Assembly (NCBI GenBank): GCA_964420065.1
Contig: CAYQQK010000001.1
Span: forward strand, 105,136 to 169,135
Reading direction: 5' to 3'
Length of the DNA: 64,000 nt
From: CAYQQK01 sp964420065
GTDB taxonomy: Bacteria; Bacillota; Dethiobacteria; DTU022
The notes under the pieces were generated by a model. It was not told where the DNA came from, made no database searches, and saw only the letters and a program-made list of their open reading frames with translations. Both the position numbers and the translations under genes were made by a program. This document shows, piece after piece, positions 41,772 to 49,745 of this stretch (position 1 is the first letter of the stretch; each line of letters begins with the position of its first letter).

Positions 41772-43611
41772 GCGCTTTCCCTCCCCGGCGGATAATGGCG
41801 TCGAAGGGGCATTCTTGCACGCAGCGATCGCAAGCGGAGCATTTGGCCGGATCGATACGGTACTTTTTGCCCTTGGCCCCGCTGATGGCGCCGCTCGGGC
41901 AAAGGCGGGCACAGAGGCCGCAGGAACGGCATAATTCTTCAGTGATGACCGGCCGGGACAGGTTCGGGCAGACCCCGGCCGGACAGTGTTTCTCCCGGAT
42001 ATGAATCAGGTATTCCGCCCGAAAATGTTGCAGGGTGCTCAAAACCGGGTTCGGGGCGGAGCGTCCCAGGCCGCACAGGGAGCCGTCCTGCATCAGCCGG
42101 CCGAGCTGTTCCAGGCGTTCCAGGTCTCCCTCTTCTCCCCGGCCGGCGGTGATCCGGTTCAATATTTCAAGCATACGCCGGGTTCCTACCCGGCACGGGG
42201 TGCACTTGCCGCAAGATTCGTCCCGGGTGAAATCGAGGTAAAAGCGGGCCAGATCGACCAGGCAGGTCTCTTCGTCCATGACGATCATTCCGCCCGACCC
42301 GACCATGGAACCGGCCTCGCGTAGGGTTTCGTAGTCCACCGGGGTGTCCAGGTGTGCCGCTCCGAGGCATCCTCCCGAAGGACCGCCCGTTTGCACCGCC
42401 TTGAAGGCCTTGTTGCCGGGGATGCCCCCGCCGATCTCAAAAATGATCGTGCGCAAGGTTGTCCCCAGGGGCACCTCGACCAGGCCGGTGTGCCGTACCT
42501 TGCCGGCCAGGGCGAAAACTTTCGTGCCGCGATTCCGGCTAAAACCCAGTTCGGTAAAGCGATCACTGCCGTGGAGAACGATCAGCGGTATATTGGCCAG
42601 GGTTTCGACATTGTTGATCAGGGTCGGCCGGCCCCATAACCCTTTTTCGGCCGGGAAAGGCGGGCGCGGATCGGGATCGCCCCGGATGCCGTGCAGGGAG
42701 GAAATCAGTGCTGTTTCTTCGCCACAGACAAAAGCTCCGGCTCCGGGGCGGACTTCGATTTCGAACGAAAAGTTTTGCTGAAGAATATTTTCACCGAGCA
42801 GTTTTTCTCGCCGGGCCGCGGCGATGGCCTCTCGGGAACGACGTACCGCCACCGGGTACTCCGCCCGGACGTAGATGATGCCTTGCCTTGCACCGACGGC
42901 GTACCCGGCAATAGTCATCCCCTCGATAACACTGTGCGGATCACCCTCAAGGAGACTGCGATCCATGAACGCCCCGGGATCGCCCTCATCGGCGTTGCAG
43001 ATGACGTATTTTTCGTTTCCCTCCGCAGCACGGACGAGAGCCCATTTTCGCCCGGTAGGGAACCCGCCGCCGCCCCGGCCCCGCAACCCGGAGGCGGTGA
43101 TCATGGTGATCACTTCTTCCGGCTTCATCTCTGCTAGAGCCCTGGTCAAAGCGGCGTAACCGCGGTATTTCATGTAGCCGTCGAGCGACGGGGCGACAAC
43201 GCCGCAGTTGCGAAGCACCAGCCTGGTTTGCTTCCGGTAAAAGGACATGTCGGATTGGCGGCGCTGAATTTCCCGGGTGTGCGGGTCCCGGTGGAGCAGC
43301 TTTTCCACGACCCGCCCATTCAGGAGGTGATCGCGGACGATCAAGCGTGCGTCCGCCGGCTCCAGCTTGCGGTAAACTATCCCTTCGGGGTAAACGATCA
43401 TCGATGGCCCGAGGCTACAATTGCCGATGCAGCCGACCTCTTCGATCCCGATCCGCCCGCCCAGGCCGGATCGTTCCAGCTCACCGTCAAGGGCGTCGCG
43501 CACCGCGCGGCATCCAAGGGAAACGCACGGGACGCCGCCGCAAAGGACGATGCGGTGTTCTGTTTCCGGGCGAATCCGTTCCGTTGACAATTCTTCGAGG
43601 AGAGTGCTCAA
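41749..43611 (-). CDS. hydB: NADH-binding subunit HydB of electron-bifurcating hydrogenase
   Basis: HydB resembles NuoF and carries the FMN and NAD(H) site. The 620-residue protein has an N-terminal thioredoxin-like [2Fe-2S] domain (about 1-110; LCGGVPC, VGCIGNCSLGP), the NuoF core with RGRGGGGFPTGRKW and NADEGDPGAFMDR, and the ESCGKCTPCRVGT cluster. The C-terminus adds two [4Fe-4S] ferredoxin motifs (CRSCGLCARLCPSGA and CSACDRCVQECPFDA). This domain order is that of bifurcating HydABC complexes. It overlaps hydC by four bases and hydA by 23. Confidence 0.96.
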   Translation of the reverse strand: MSTLLEELSTERIRPETEHRIVLCGGVPCVSLGCRAVRDALDGELERSGLGGRIGIEEVGCIGNCSLGPSMIVYPEGIVYRKLEPADARLIVRDHLLNGRVVEKLLHRDPHTREIQRRQSDMSFYRKQTRLVLRNCGVVAPSLDGYMKYRGYAALTRALAEMKPEEVITMITASGLRGRGGGGFPTGRKWALVRAAEGNEKYVICNADEGDPGAFMDRSLLEGDPHSVIEGMTIAGYAVGARQGIIYVRAEYPVAVRRSREAIAAARREKLLGENILQQNFSFEIEVRPGAGAFVCGEETALISSLHGIRGDPDPRPPFPAEKGLWGRPTLINNVETLANIPLIVLHGSDRFTELGFSRNRGTKVFALAGKVRHTGLVEVPLGTTLRTIIFEIGGGIPGNKAFKAVQTGGPSGGCLGAAHLDTPVDYETLREAGSMVGSGGMIVMDEETCLVDLARFYLDFTRDESCGKCTPCRVGTRRMLEILNRITAGRGEEGDLERLEQLGRLMQDGSLCGLGRSAPNPVLSTLQHFRAEYLIHIREKHCPAGVCPNLSRPVITEELCRSCGLCARLCPSGAISGAKGKKYRIDPAKCSACDRCVQECPFDAIIRRGGKAHAETADR

Positions 43612-44159
43612 ATATCTTTCATCCTTCCGGGGGAAGTTTGCGGGGTCTGTTCCCGCGTGGCCGGCCCTGCCGAACCGGCCTCTTTTAACTCGTTTAGCAA
43701 GGCCTCAATCCCTTCCGGCGTGAAGCCGCCGTGCAGCTCCGCACCGACCTTCAAGACCGGGGCGGCGCTGCAGGCGCCGACGCAGCGGGTCGTAGCCAGG
43801 CTGAAAAGCCCGTCCGGCGAGACCCGCCCCGGTTCCAGCTTCAGTTTTTCACGCAATTTTTCAAGAAGATCGAGAGCCCCTTTGACGTAACAGGCGGTGC
43901 CCAGGCATACTTCCAGGCGGTGCCTGCCCATGGGCACGGTGGAGAAGAGGGAATAGAAGCTGACCACGCTGTAGACCTCGGCGAAGGGGATACCGAGCTC
44001 GCCGGCCACGTGAATCATGACCCGGCGGGGCAGGTAACCGCATATTTCCTGGGCTTCCTGCAAGGCCTGGATCAGCACCCCCCGTTTGCCCCTGTATTTT
44101 TTCAGCGCCCGGGATAATTGCCGGTATTGCTCGTTTCCAGGGCCTTCCTCTTCATTCAT
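43608..44159 (-). CDS. hydC: NuoE-like subunit HydC of electron-bifurcating hydrogenase
   Basis: The 183-residue protein is NuoE-like: a helical N-terminus (ALQEAQEICGYLPRRVM), SFYSLFSTVPMGRH, and a thioredoxin-fold [2Fe-2S] site formed by LGTACYVKGA and TRCVGACSAAP. It relays electrons next to HydB. ATG at 44159 follows GGGGAGGGG. It is the first gene of hydCBA, with overlapping junctions throughout, so the three are almost certainly translated together. Confidence 0.94.
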   Translation of the reverse strand: MNEEEGPGNEQYRQLSRALKKYRGKRGVLIQALQEAQEICGYLPRRVMIHVAGELGIPFAEVYSVVSFYSLFSTVPMGRHRLEVCLGTACYVKGALDLLEKLREKLKLEPGRVSPDGLFSLATTRCVGACSAAPVLKVGAELHGGFTPEGIEALLNELKEAGSAGPATREQTPQTSPGRMKDI

Positions 44160-44226
44160 CGGGTTACCCCTCCCCGCGGTGTCCCCGCCATGCATAGACA
44201 CAACTAGACTAGACTCCTGCCGGGCC

Positions 44227-44255
44227 GGTATACCTGGAAAAGGGTGGTGCAACAA
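44227..44255 (-). promoter_or_regulatory. candidate promoter for hydCBA
   Basis: On the minus strand TTGTTG and TATACC are spaced by 17 bases, about 70 bases before hydC. A short direct repeat (CTAGA twice) lies in the leader. No Rex-type TTGTGAA inverted repeat was found. Confidence 0.35.
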
Positions 44256-44317
44256 GAAAAAAGAATGAAGCGCGATCAAAACGAATAAAATGGAGGTATT
44301 GGAAGGAGATTTGGACC

Positions 44318-44824
44318 GTGTATTCAGCGCCGACAGTGCCGCGGCTGGTCCGGATCGCCCTGTTGATGGCGATGACCCTGGCCGTGCAGGGGTTGCGCCT
44401 GCCCGCACCGGTGACCGGACCGCTGGTCAATGGGATGCTGATTCTTTCAACGGCTCTCGCCGGCACCGCCGGAGGGGTGTTGATCGGTTTACTCACCCCC
44501 TGGGCGGCCCTTTTTTTGGGGATCTTGCCCGCTCCTCTGGCCCCGGCGGTGCCTTTCATTATGGCCGGCAATGCCGTGTACTGCTTTTCTTTCGGCATAT
44601 TTTCGACCCGTTTCCAGGGGTGGGGCGGTGCTTTGTCCGGCGTGACGGCCGGAGCGGGGCTGAAGTTTGTCCTTATCGCCGGAGGGGTGCGTTTTCTGCT
44701 GGCCCTGTCGTCGCCGCTGGTGCAGGTACTACTGTTGCCCCAACTTGTAAACGCTTTTTTGGGAGGGTTGTTGGCCCTCCCGGTTGTCTTTCGCCTGGCG
44801 GCCATGTTGATCCGGCGTCGCTAG
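44318..44824 (+). CDS. ECF transporter S-component-like membrane protein
   Basis: The 168-residue protein is almost wholly membrane-embedded, with about five to six hydrophobic segments. It has features of ECF substrate-binding subunits: LRLPAPVTGPLVNGMLIL, GGVLIGLLTPWAALFLGILP, APLAPAVPFIMAGNAVY, and a basic end (RRR). S components bind a vitamin or metal ligand and share an energising module encoded elsewhere. The ligand is not evident. GTG at 44318 follows GGAAGGAG. It is divergent from hydCBA. Confidence 0.6.
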   Translation: MYSAPTVPRLVRIALLMAMTLAVQGLRLPAPVTGPLVNGMLILSTALAGTAGGVLIGLLTPWAALFLGILPAPLAPAVPFIMAGNAVYCFSFGIFSTRFQGWGGALSGVTAGAGLKFVLIAGGVRFLLALSSPLVQVLLLPQLVNAFLGGLLALPVVFRLAAMLIRRR

Positions 44825-44872
44825 CCCCGGCCCTTTGGCCGGTAAAGCGGAGTTTCACGGCGTGATCCAATT

Positions 44873-45994
44873 CTAGCGCAAATTGTTTGCCCTGATCAGC
44901 GTTTCAACCGGAATTCCGTAACTGCGGGCGATACCGTAAAGGGTTTCCCCTTCATGGACGGTATGCGTGACCGGTCCGTCTCCGGGCGGGGGCATCATCC
45001 GATCGACGGTAGTGAAAGTGTAACCCCGATCGCTGAGCCCCTCGATGATCTGAGGCAGCGCCTGCACCGTCTTGGCAAAAGCGATATGCATGAGGATGAT
45101 CCCGCCCGGGCAGGCGTTATCCAGCACTCGGCGAACGATATAATCCGTTGTCACCGTGACCCCGTTCAGCGTTTCGGCCCAATCGTGAGTGTCCACTGTC
45201 CACATTATCGTATAGGGGAAACCTGTTTCGCCCAGGACATCCAGCAGCTCCTGGTTATACTCCCCGTAGGGCGGGCGGAAAAGGTAGGGCTCCACGCCGG
45301 TAACCGCCTCGATGATCCGGTTTGATTCCCGCAATTCGTGGCGCATTTCATCGGAGGTCATCTCCCGCATGTGCGGGTGGGTCAGGGAATGGTTACCCAT
45401 GGTATGCCCGCGGCGGACTATCTCCAACGCCAGATCCGGATGATCCTGGACCCACAGGGCGCGTGGAAAGAAAGTAACCTGCACCCGGTAGCGGTCGAAC
45501 AGATCCAGCAGGGGGAGGGTCTGATCGTCGAGCCACCCGGAATCGATGGTGAGAGCGATTTCCTGTTTCCCGGTCTCCACGGCGCCTTTGTCAATGACCC
45601 GGGATGAGCCGGTTTTCCCGGGGATGAGCAGGGTTTGGCCGGGGTAGATTACCACAGTTTCAGGCCTGTTCGGGGGATCATCCGGCTTTGGTTCCGGGTT
45701 CTCACCCGGTTCGCCGGCGTCGTGATCCGGGTTGTCTTCCGGTTCGGGTCCGGGTTCGTCCAGATCGACATCCGGTTCAACCCCGGGTCCGGGTGGATTT
45801 GAATCCGGCTCGTTCCCGGATCCGTTTTCCGGCGGCACGGCTTGAACAATAGTACCGCATAGTTCTCCAAAAAACTTGCGTGTCGTTTCCCATCCTCCCC
45901 CGCCGTTCAAGACAGAACCTGCACCGGCAACCAGAAGGCCGGTGATGAGTAAAATCGTAATCACGCGTCTCCTTTTCTGTTTCCCTTTGAGCAT
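44873..45994 (-). CDS. polysaccharide deacetylase with C-terminal LysM
   Basis: The 373-residue exported protein has an N-terminal membrane anchor or signal (ITILLITGLLVAGAG), then an acidic Pro/Asp/Glu/Asn linker (about 50-110). A carbohydrate esterase 4 domain follows (about 135-325): TIDSGW as motif 1, HTMGNHSLTHPH as motif 2, RPPYGEYN as motif 3. A LysM (about 328-373; HTVHEGETLYGIARSYGIP) ends it. Motif 1 keeps the catalytic Asp but has Ser where the metal-binding Asp usually sits, recalling spore deacetylases with altered motif 1. It probably acts on peptidoglycan. Confidence 0.88.
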   Translation of the reverse strand: MLKGKQKRRRVITILLITGLLVAGAGSVLNGGGGWETTRKFFGELCGTIVQAVPPENGSGNEPDSNPPGPGVEPDVDLDEPGPEPEDNPDHDAGEPGENPEPKPDDPPNRPETVVIYPGQTLLIPGKTGSSRVIDKGAVETGKQEIALTIDSGWLDDQTLPLLDLFDRYRVQVTFFPRALWVQDHPDLALEIVRRGHTMGNHSLTHPHMREMTSDEMRHELRESNRIIEAVTGVEPYLFRPPYGEYNQELLDVLGETGFPYTIMWTVDTHDWAETLNGVTVTTDYIVRRVLDNACPGGIILMHIAFAKTVQALPQIIEGLSDRGYTFTTVDRMMPPPGDGPVTHTVHEGETLYGIARSYGIPVETLIRANNLR

Positions 45995-46208
45995 GATCGG
46001 TTTCCCCTTTTCCAGCCTGTTGCGATCATTTTATCATAGCGTTTCCTGTTTTGGAGTTGGATGATTTTACCGATCCGGATCAGATTTTTGAAAATAGAAA
46101 CGCCTCATAATTCCCCGCGTTCTGCTTCTTGCAGGATTATCAATAAATGCGCCGAATAAAAATATATAGTATAAGATATTTTTGACAGCAGGTTCATGGG
46201 GGCGAACA

Positions 46209-47510
46209 ATGGCTGGAGATGACAATTTAATCGCAACAGCGGCCGGGCAAGGATCGAAATCTGAAACCGGTTTTTTCTATGGCTATGTCATAGTAATGGC
46301 TTGTTTTTTGATCTCGGTTGCCATGTGGAGTGCCCGCCTTTCATTCGGGGTTTTTATCGGGCCCCTTCTGGATGAGTTTGGTTGGTCACGGGGTTTGACC
46401 TCGGCTGCATTTTCGCTTACCTATATCGGGGCGGGCCTGTTGTCTATTCTCGTCGGCCGATTGAATGACCGGTTTGGTCCTCGCGTGATCATGACCGTTG
46501 CCGGCTGTTTTTTGGGATTGGGATATTATTTAACATCGACCTTGAGTAATATCACCCAGCTTTTTCTTTACTATGGTGTAATCAATATCGGCATGAGCGC
46601 CGTCCTGATCCCGATCATGGCTACAATAGCCCGCTGGTTTGTTAAAATGCGAGCTTTCATGTCCGGGATTGTCCTTGTCAGCAACGGTGTAGCCCTGCTC
46701 TTTGTTGTCCCCATGGCAAACAGATTTATTGTTGACCACGGGTGGAGGCTTTCCTATCAGGCAGGAGCTTTGATTTCCGTGATCGTGATCACGGTCAGTG
46801 CGCAGTTTTTGATCCGGGATCCGTTTCAGGTGGGCAAGTTGCCCTATGGCTACGAGCCGCCAAAGGCGGATCTTTCCGCAGGGACAGTGTTCGGATTGAC
46901 CCTGAAAGAATCCTTGTGCACCCTGCAGCTCTATCTGCTGGCAGTTGCTTTTGGTTGCACTTACCTGCTGTATTACATGATTATCGGCCATTTTGTTCTG
47001 TTTGCCACCGGGATAGGGTTTTCACTGGACAGGGCGGTAGCGGTCATCTCCGTTTTGGGCCTGGCCGGCATTCCGGGTAGGGTTTTAATGGGTATTTTTG
47101 GCGACCGGATGGGCCATAAACGAGCGGTAGTGACCAGCGCAACACTCATGATCATTTCATTTTTCTGCCTGCTTGTTTCCAACCGGCTTTGGGTGCTTAT
47201 TTTGTTTGCCATTTTATTTGGTTTCGGCCATGGGGGCATGGCGACCATGCAATCACCGATCACAGCCTATATTTTCGGAATGCGTGCCCATGGATCCATA
47301 TTGGGTGTGATCTTTACGGGTGATACGATCGGTGGTGCTCTGGGAGCGGTTGTTGCCGGGTATGTTTTTGATTTAACCCGGAGCTACGGCCTTGCTTTTA
47401 AAATAGCATTCGTGATAACCCTGATCAACTTGTCGGCGATCTTGCTGCTGAAACCGGTCAAAGAAAGGAAAAAAGGGTTCGTGCTTTCTAAACGGACGGA
47501 GGTGCTGTAA
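46209..47510 (+). CDS. MFS transporter, oxalate/formate antiporter-like (MCT/OFA) group
   Basis: The 433-residue protein has about 12 membrane segments, an N-half LSFGVFIGPLLDEFGWSRG, and the loop 2-3 motif GRLNDRFGPRVIM, with a matching GIFGDRMGHKRAV in the second half. The first pattern is typical of monocarboxylate and oxalate/formate carriers. Substrate assignment is a guess; formate would suit a cell with Fhs. ATG at 46209 follows GGGGGCG. The preceding 140 bases are unusually AT-rich and include TATAGT at 46165-46170, a possible -10. Confidence 0.85.
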   Translation: MAGDDNLIATAAGQGSKSETGFFYGYVIVMACFLISVAMWSARLSFGVFIGPLLDEFGWSRGLTSAAFSLTYIGAGLLSILVGRLNDRFGPRVIMTVAGCFLGLGYYLTSTLSNITQLFLYYGVINIGMSAVLIPIMATIARWFVKMRAFMSGIVLVSNGVALLFVVPMANRFIVDHGWRLSYQAGALISVIVITVSAQFLIRDPFQVGKLPYGYEPPKADLSAGTVFGLTLKESLCTLQLYLLAVAFGCTYLLYYMIIGHFVLFATGIGFSLDRAVAVISVLGLAGIPGRVLMGIFGDRMGHKRAVVTSATLMIISFFCLLVSNRLWVLILFAILFGFGHGGMATMQSPITAYIFGMRAHGSILGVIFTGDTIGGALGAVVAGYVFDLTRSYGLAFKIAFVITLINLSAILLLKPVKERKKGFVLSKRTEVL

Positions 47511-47537
47511 AATATGGGTTGAAGGGAGGCCCGGACG

Positions 47538-48257
47538 ATGGGCCGAAACGATCGCCGCTGGTTTCTTACCCGGGTCAAACAGACCATTTTTCGGTTCAAC
47601 CTGATCGAAGCGGGGGACCACGTTGTGGTGGGCCTCTCCGGGGGCAAGGATTCGGCCGCACTCCTTTATTTGCTTTCTTTGTTCCGCCGCCATGCTCCGT
47701 TTCGGTTTCATCTTCAGGCGATCCATGTTGACCTGGGTTTTCCCGGCGAGGTCGATTCCGGGCCGCTTGACCGGATGGCGGCGGCGTACAACGTCCCGTT
47801 TCACCGGGAACAAACCCGGATCTATACCATTGTTTTTGAACGAAGGCGCGAAAACAACCCCTGTGCCCTTTGTGCCAACCTTCGCCGGGGCGCCCTGAAT
47901 GAAGCGGCCCTGGCCCGGGGAGCGAACAAGATCGCGCTGGGACACCACCTCGACGATGCTGTTGAAACCTTTCTCATGAACCTCATTTTTACCGGCCGGC
48001 TGACCACTTTCAAACCCCGCACTTTTTTGAACCGGACCGGACTAATCGCCGTCCGCCCCATGATCCTGCTTGAAGGGCGCACGGTTGCCGCTTTATCCCG
48101 GCGAGAAAGACTACCGGTTTTGACCAATCCCTGTCCGGTTAGCGGCAGAACCCGGAGGGCCGAAATGACCGCCCTGGTGGAAAAATTGAACCGCTGTTAT
48201 CCCGATCTACGAGCCAAGTTTCGTGCCGCTTTCCTTGCATCCTCCTTCTGGAAATAA
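47538..48257 (+). CDS. TtcA-like PP-loop tRNA thiolation enzyme
   Basis: The 239-residue protein has the PP-loop VGLSGGKDSAALLYLL, a CxxC (NPCALCANLRRG), GHHLDDAVETFLMNLIFTG and a late NPCPVSGRTRR. This is the TtcA/TtuA pattern, where cysteines hold a [4Fe-4S] cluster and the ATPase adenylates the target base. TtcA 2-thiolates cytidine 32 of tRNA; the exact target here is not known. ATG at 47538 follows GAAGGGAGG. It is 27 bases after the MFS gene and may be co-transcribed with it. Confidence 0.85.
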   Translation: MGRNDRRWFLTRVKQTIFRFNLIEAGDHVVVGLSGGKDSAALLYLLSLFRRHAPFRFHLQAIHVDLGFPGEVDSGPLDRMAAAYNVPFHREQTRIYTIVFERRRENNPCALCANLRRGALNEAALARGANKIALGHHLDDAVETFLMNLIFTGRLTTFKPRTFLNRTGLIAVRPMILLEGRTVAALSRRERLPVLTNPCPVSGRTRRAEMTALVEKLNRCYPDLRAKFRAAFLASSFWK

Positions 48258-48437
48258 ATTAATCCCCGCAATAAAATAAATAGGCCTGATAACGTTTGCT
48301 CACATGGCATGAACTGGCATTCCTCTAAGAATTGTAAGCCATTTCTAATATTTAAAAAAGGGATAATCTTGCCTATGGCGAATACTAAAAAAGCAGTTCC
48401 AATATTTATATCCCCATGTGATGGGAGGTGCCTGCCA

Positions 48438-49241
48438 GTGCGTTACCGCTACTTTCCCGGGTGCACCTTGAAAGGCCAGGCCAAAAGTATGGAGGACACT
48501 ACTTTGGCCGCGGCCTCCGCCCTGGGAATAGAACTGGAAGAATTGCCGCAGTGGCAATGCTGCGGGGCGGTCTTCCCGCTTTCCGAAGATGAATTGGTTA
48601 CCCTTCTTTCTCCGGTGCGCACCCTGGCCGCTGCTGAAGGGGAGCCGCTGGTTTCCCTTTGTTCGGCCTGCCACCATGTCCTGAAACGGGCCCAGGAGGT
48701 CATGAAGCGAAACGAAGATGCACGGGAAAAGGTCACCGATTTTCTGGAAGTGGAGTATTCCGGTGAAGGGCGGGTCCTGCACTTCCTGGAGGTACTCCGG
48801 GATGATTTTGGTTTCGATGCCCTGAAAAAGAAAGTGGTCAAACCGCTGGAAGGGCGTAAAGTGGCTGCCTATTACGGCTGCCTTTTGCTCCGGCCCGACA
48901 AGGTAATGCAGTTTGACGATCCCGAAAACCCTTCGATCCTGGAGGACTACCTGCGCGCTCTAGGCGCCGAGGTGGTTCAGACCCCCTACCGGACCGAGTG
49001 CTGCGGGGCGTACCTGTCCGTGACCGAAGGGAAGGTGGCTGAATCGGCGGTTGATGCCATTCTTAAGGGCGCTCGCCGGGCCGGTGCTGAAGCGATCATT
49101 ACCGCCTGCCCCCTGTGTCGCTACAACCTCGAAAACTGTGCTGTTGAATCCGAAAAAATTCCGGTTTACTACTTCAGTGAACTGCTGCCGGAAGCACTCG
49201 GAATCAAAGACGCCGTATCGGAGGAGGTGGCGTCAAAGTGA
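48438..49241 (+). CDS. hdrB: heterodisulfide reductase subunit B-like protein
   Basis: HdrB carries the non-cubane iron-sulfur clusters that reduce disulfides in Hdr complexes. The 267-residue protein has two CCG domains: FPGCTLKG to QWQCCGAVF to CSACHH, and YYGCLLLRP to TECCGAYLS to ACPLCRYN, with all ligands present. GTG at 48438 is preferred because GGGAGGTG lies seven bases upstream and gives the normal N-terminus. It overlaps hdrC by four bases. No methanogen-type CoM-CoB substrate is expected; the physiological disulfide is unknown. Confidence 0.92.
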   Translation: MRYRYFPGCTLKGQAKSMEDTTLAAASALGIELEELPQWQCCGAVFPLSEDELVTLLSPVRTLAAAEGEPLVSLCSACHHVLKRAQEVMKRNEDAREKVTDFLEVEYSGEGRVLHFLEVLRDDFGFDALKKKVVKPLEGRKVAAYYGCLLLRPDKVMQFDDPENPSILEDYLRALGAEVVQTPYRTECCGAYLSVTEGKVAESAVDAILKGARRAGAEAIITACPLCRYNLENCAVESEKIPVYYFSELLPEALGIKDAVSEEVASK

Positions 49242-49636
49242 TCACCCTGAAAAAGCATGATCAGTTTATCGCCGACTTGAAGGAGCATACCGGGCAAGAT
49301 CCCCTGGAGTGCATGCAGTGCACCAAATGCAGCGCTTCTTGCCCCGTTGTGGCCGCCATGGACTTGCTGCCGCACCAGGTGATCCGTTACCTGCAGTTAG
49401 GCTTTCTTGAAGAAATAGTTGAAAGCCGGACACCATGGGTTTGTGCCTCCTGTTTTACCTGCGCTGCTCGTTGCCCGCGGGATCTGGACCTGGCCCGTAT
49501 GATGGAGGGGGTACGCCTGGTTGTCCTCCGCCGGCGTGACTCCAACCGCCTTCTCCCCACGGACCTGACCCCGGAACAGTTGCAGAATATGCCGCAGCAG
49601 GCCATGGTGAGCGGGTTCCGCAAGTATGCCAAATAG
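49238..49636 (+). CDS. hdrC: heterodisulfide reductase subunit C-like protein
   Basis: HdrC relays electrons between HdrA and HdrB. The 132-residue protein has two [4Fe-4S] motifs, CMQCTKCSASCPV and CASCFTCAARCPR, separated by helices, as in the family. GTG at 49238 overlaps the hdrB stop (GTGA), indicating coupled translation. A 109-base gap containing a heptamer repeat follows, before hdrA. Confidence 0.93.
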   Translation: MITLKKHDQFIADLKEHTGQDPLECMQCTKCSASCPVVAAMDLLPHQVIRYLQLGFLEEIVESRTPWVCASCFTCAARCPRDLDLARMMEGVRLVVLRRRDSNRLLPTDLTPEQLQNMPQQAMVSGFRKYAK

Positions 49637-49692
49637 GCCGGTGGTAGTGGTAGTTGGTCGAGCCTGTCGAGGCCGAATATTGTTCTAAATTT

Positions 49693-49723
49693 CTGATTTC
49701 CGACCTCCGACTTCTGACTTCTG
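49693..49723. repeat. imperfect tandem heptamer array between hdrC and hdrA
   Basis: Four tandem seven-base units (CTGATTT, CCGACCT, CCGACTT, CTGACTT) and a partial fifth (CTG) are adjacent in the 109-base gap. Just upstream a short GTCGAG-CCT-GTCGAG duplication is seen. Composition differs from the flanking genes. Such short CCGACTT-type arrays are seen in intergenic DNA of diverse bacteria; origin here is unknown. Confidence 0.7.
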
Positions 49724-49745
49724 TGATATAAGGGAGGGATGGGCT

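Noticed and set aside
48305..48320. Sigma-54-like TGGCAT-TGGCA ahead of hdrB
   Set aside because: The spacing between the two elements is one base short and the -12 box is imperfect. No enhancer-binding protein gene is nearby.
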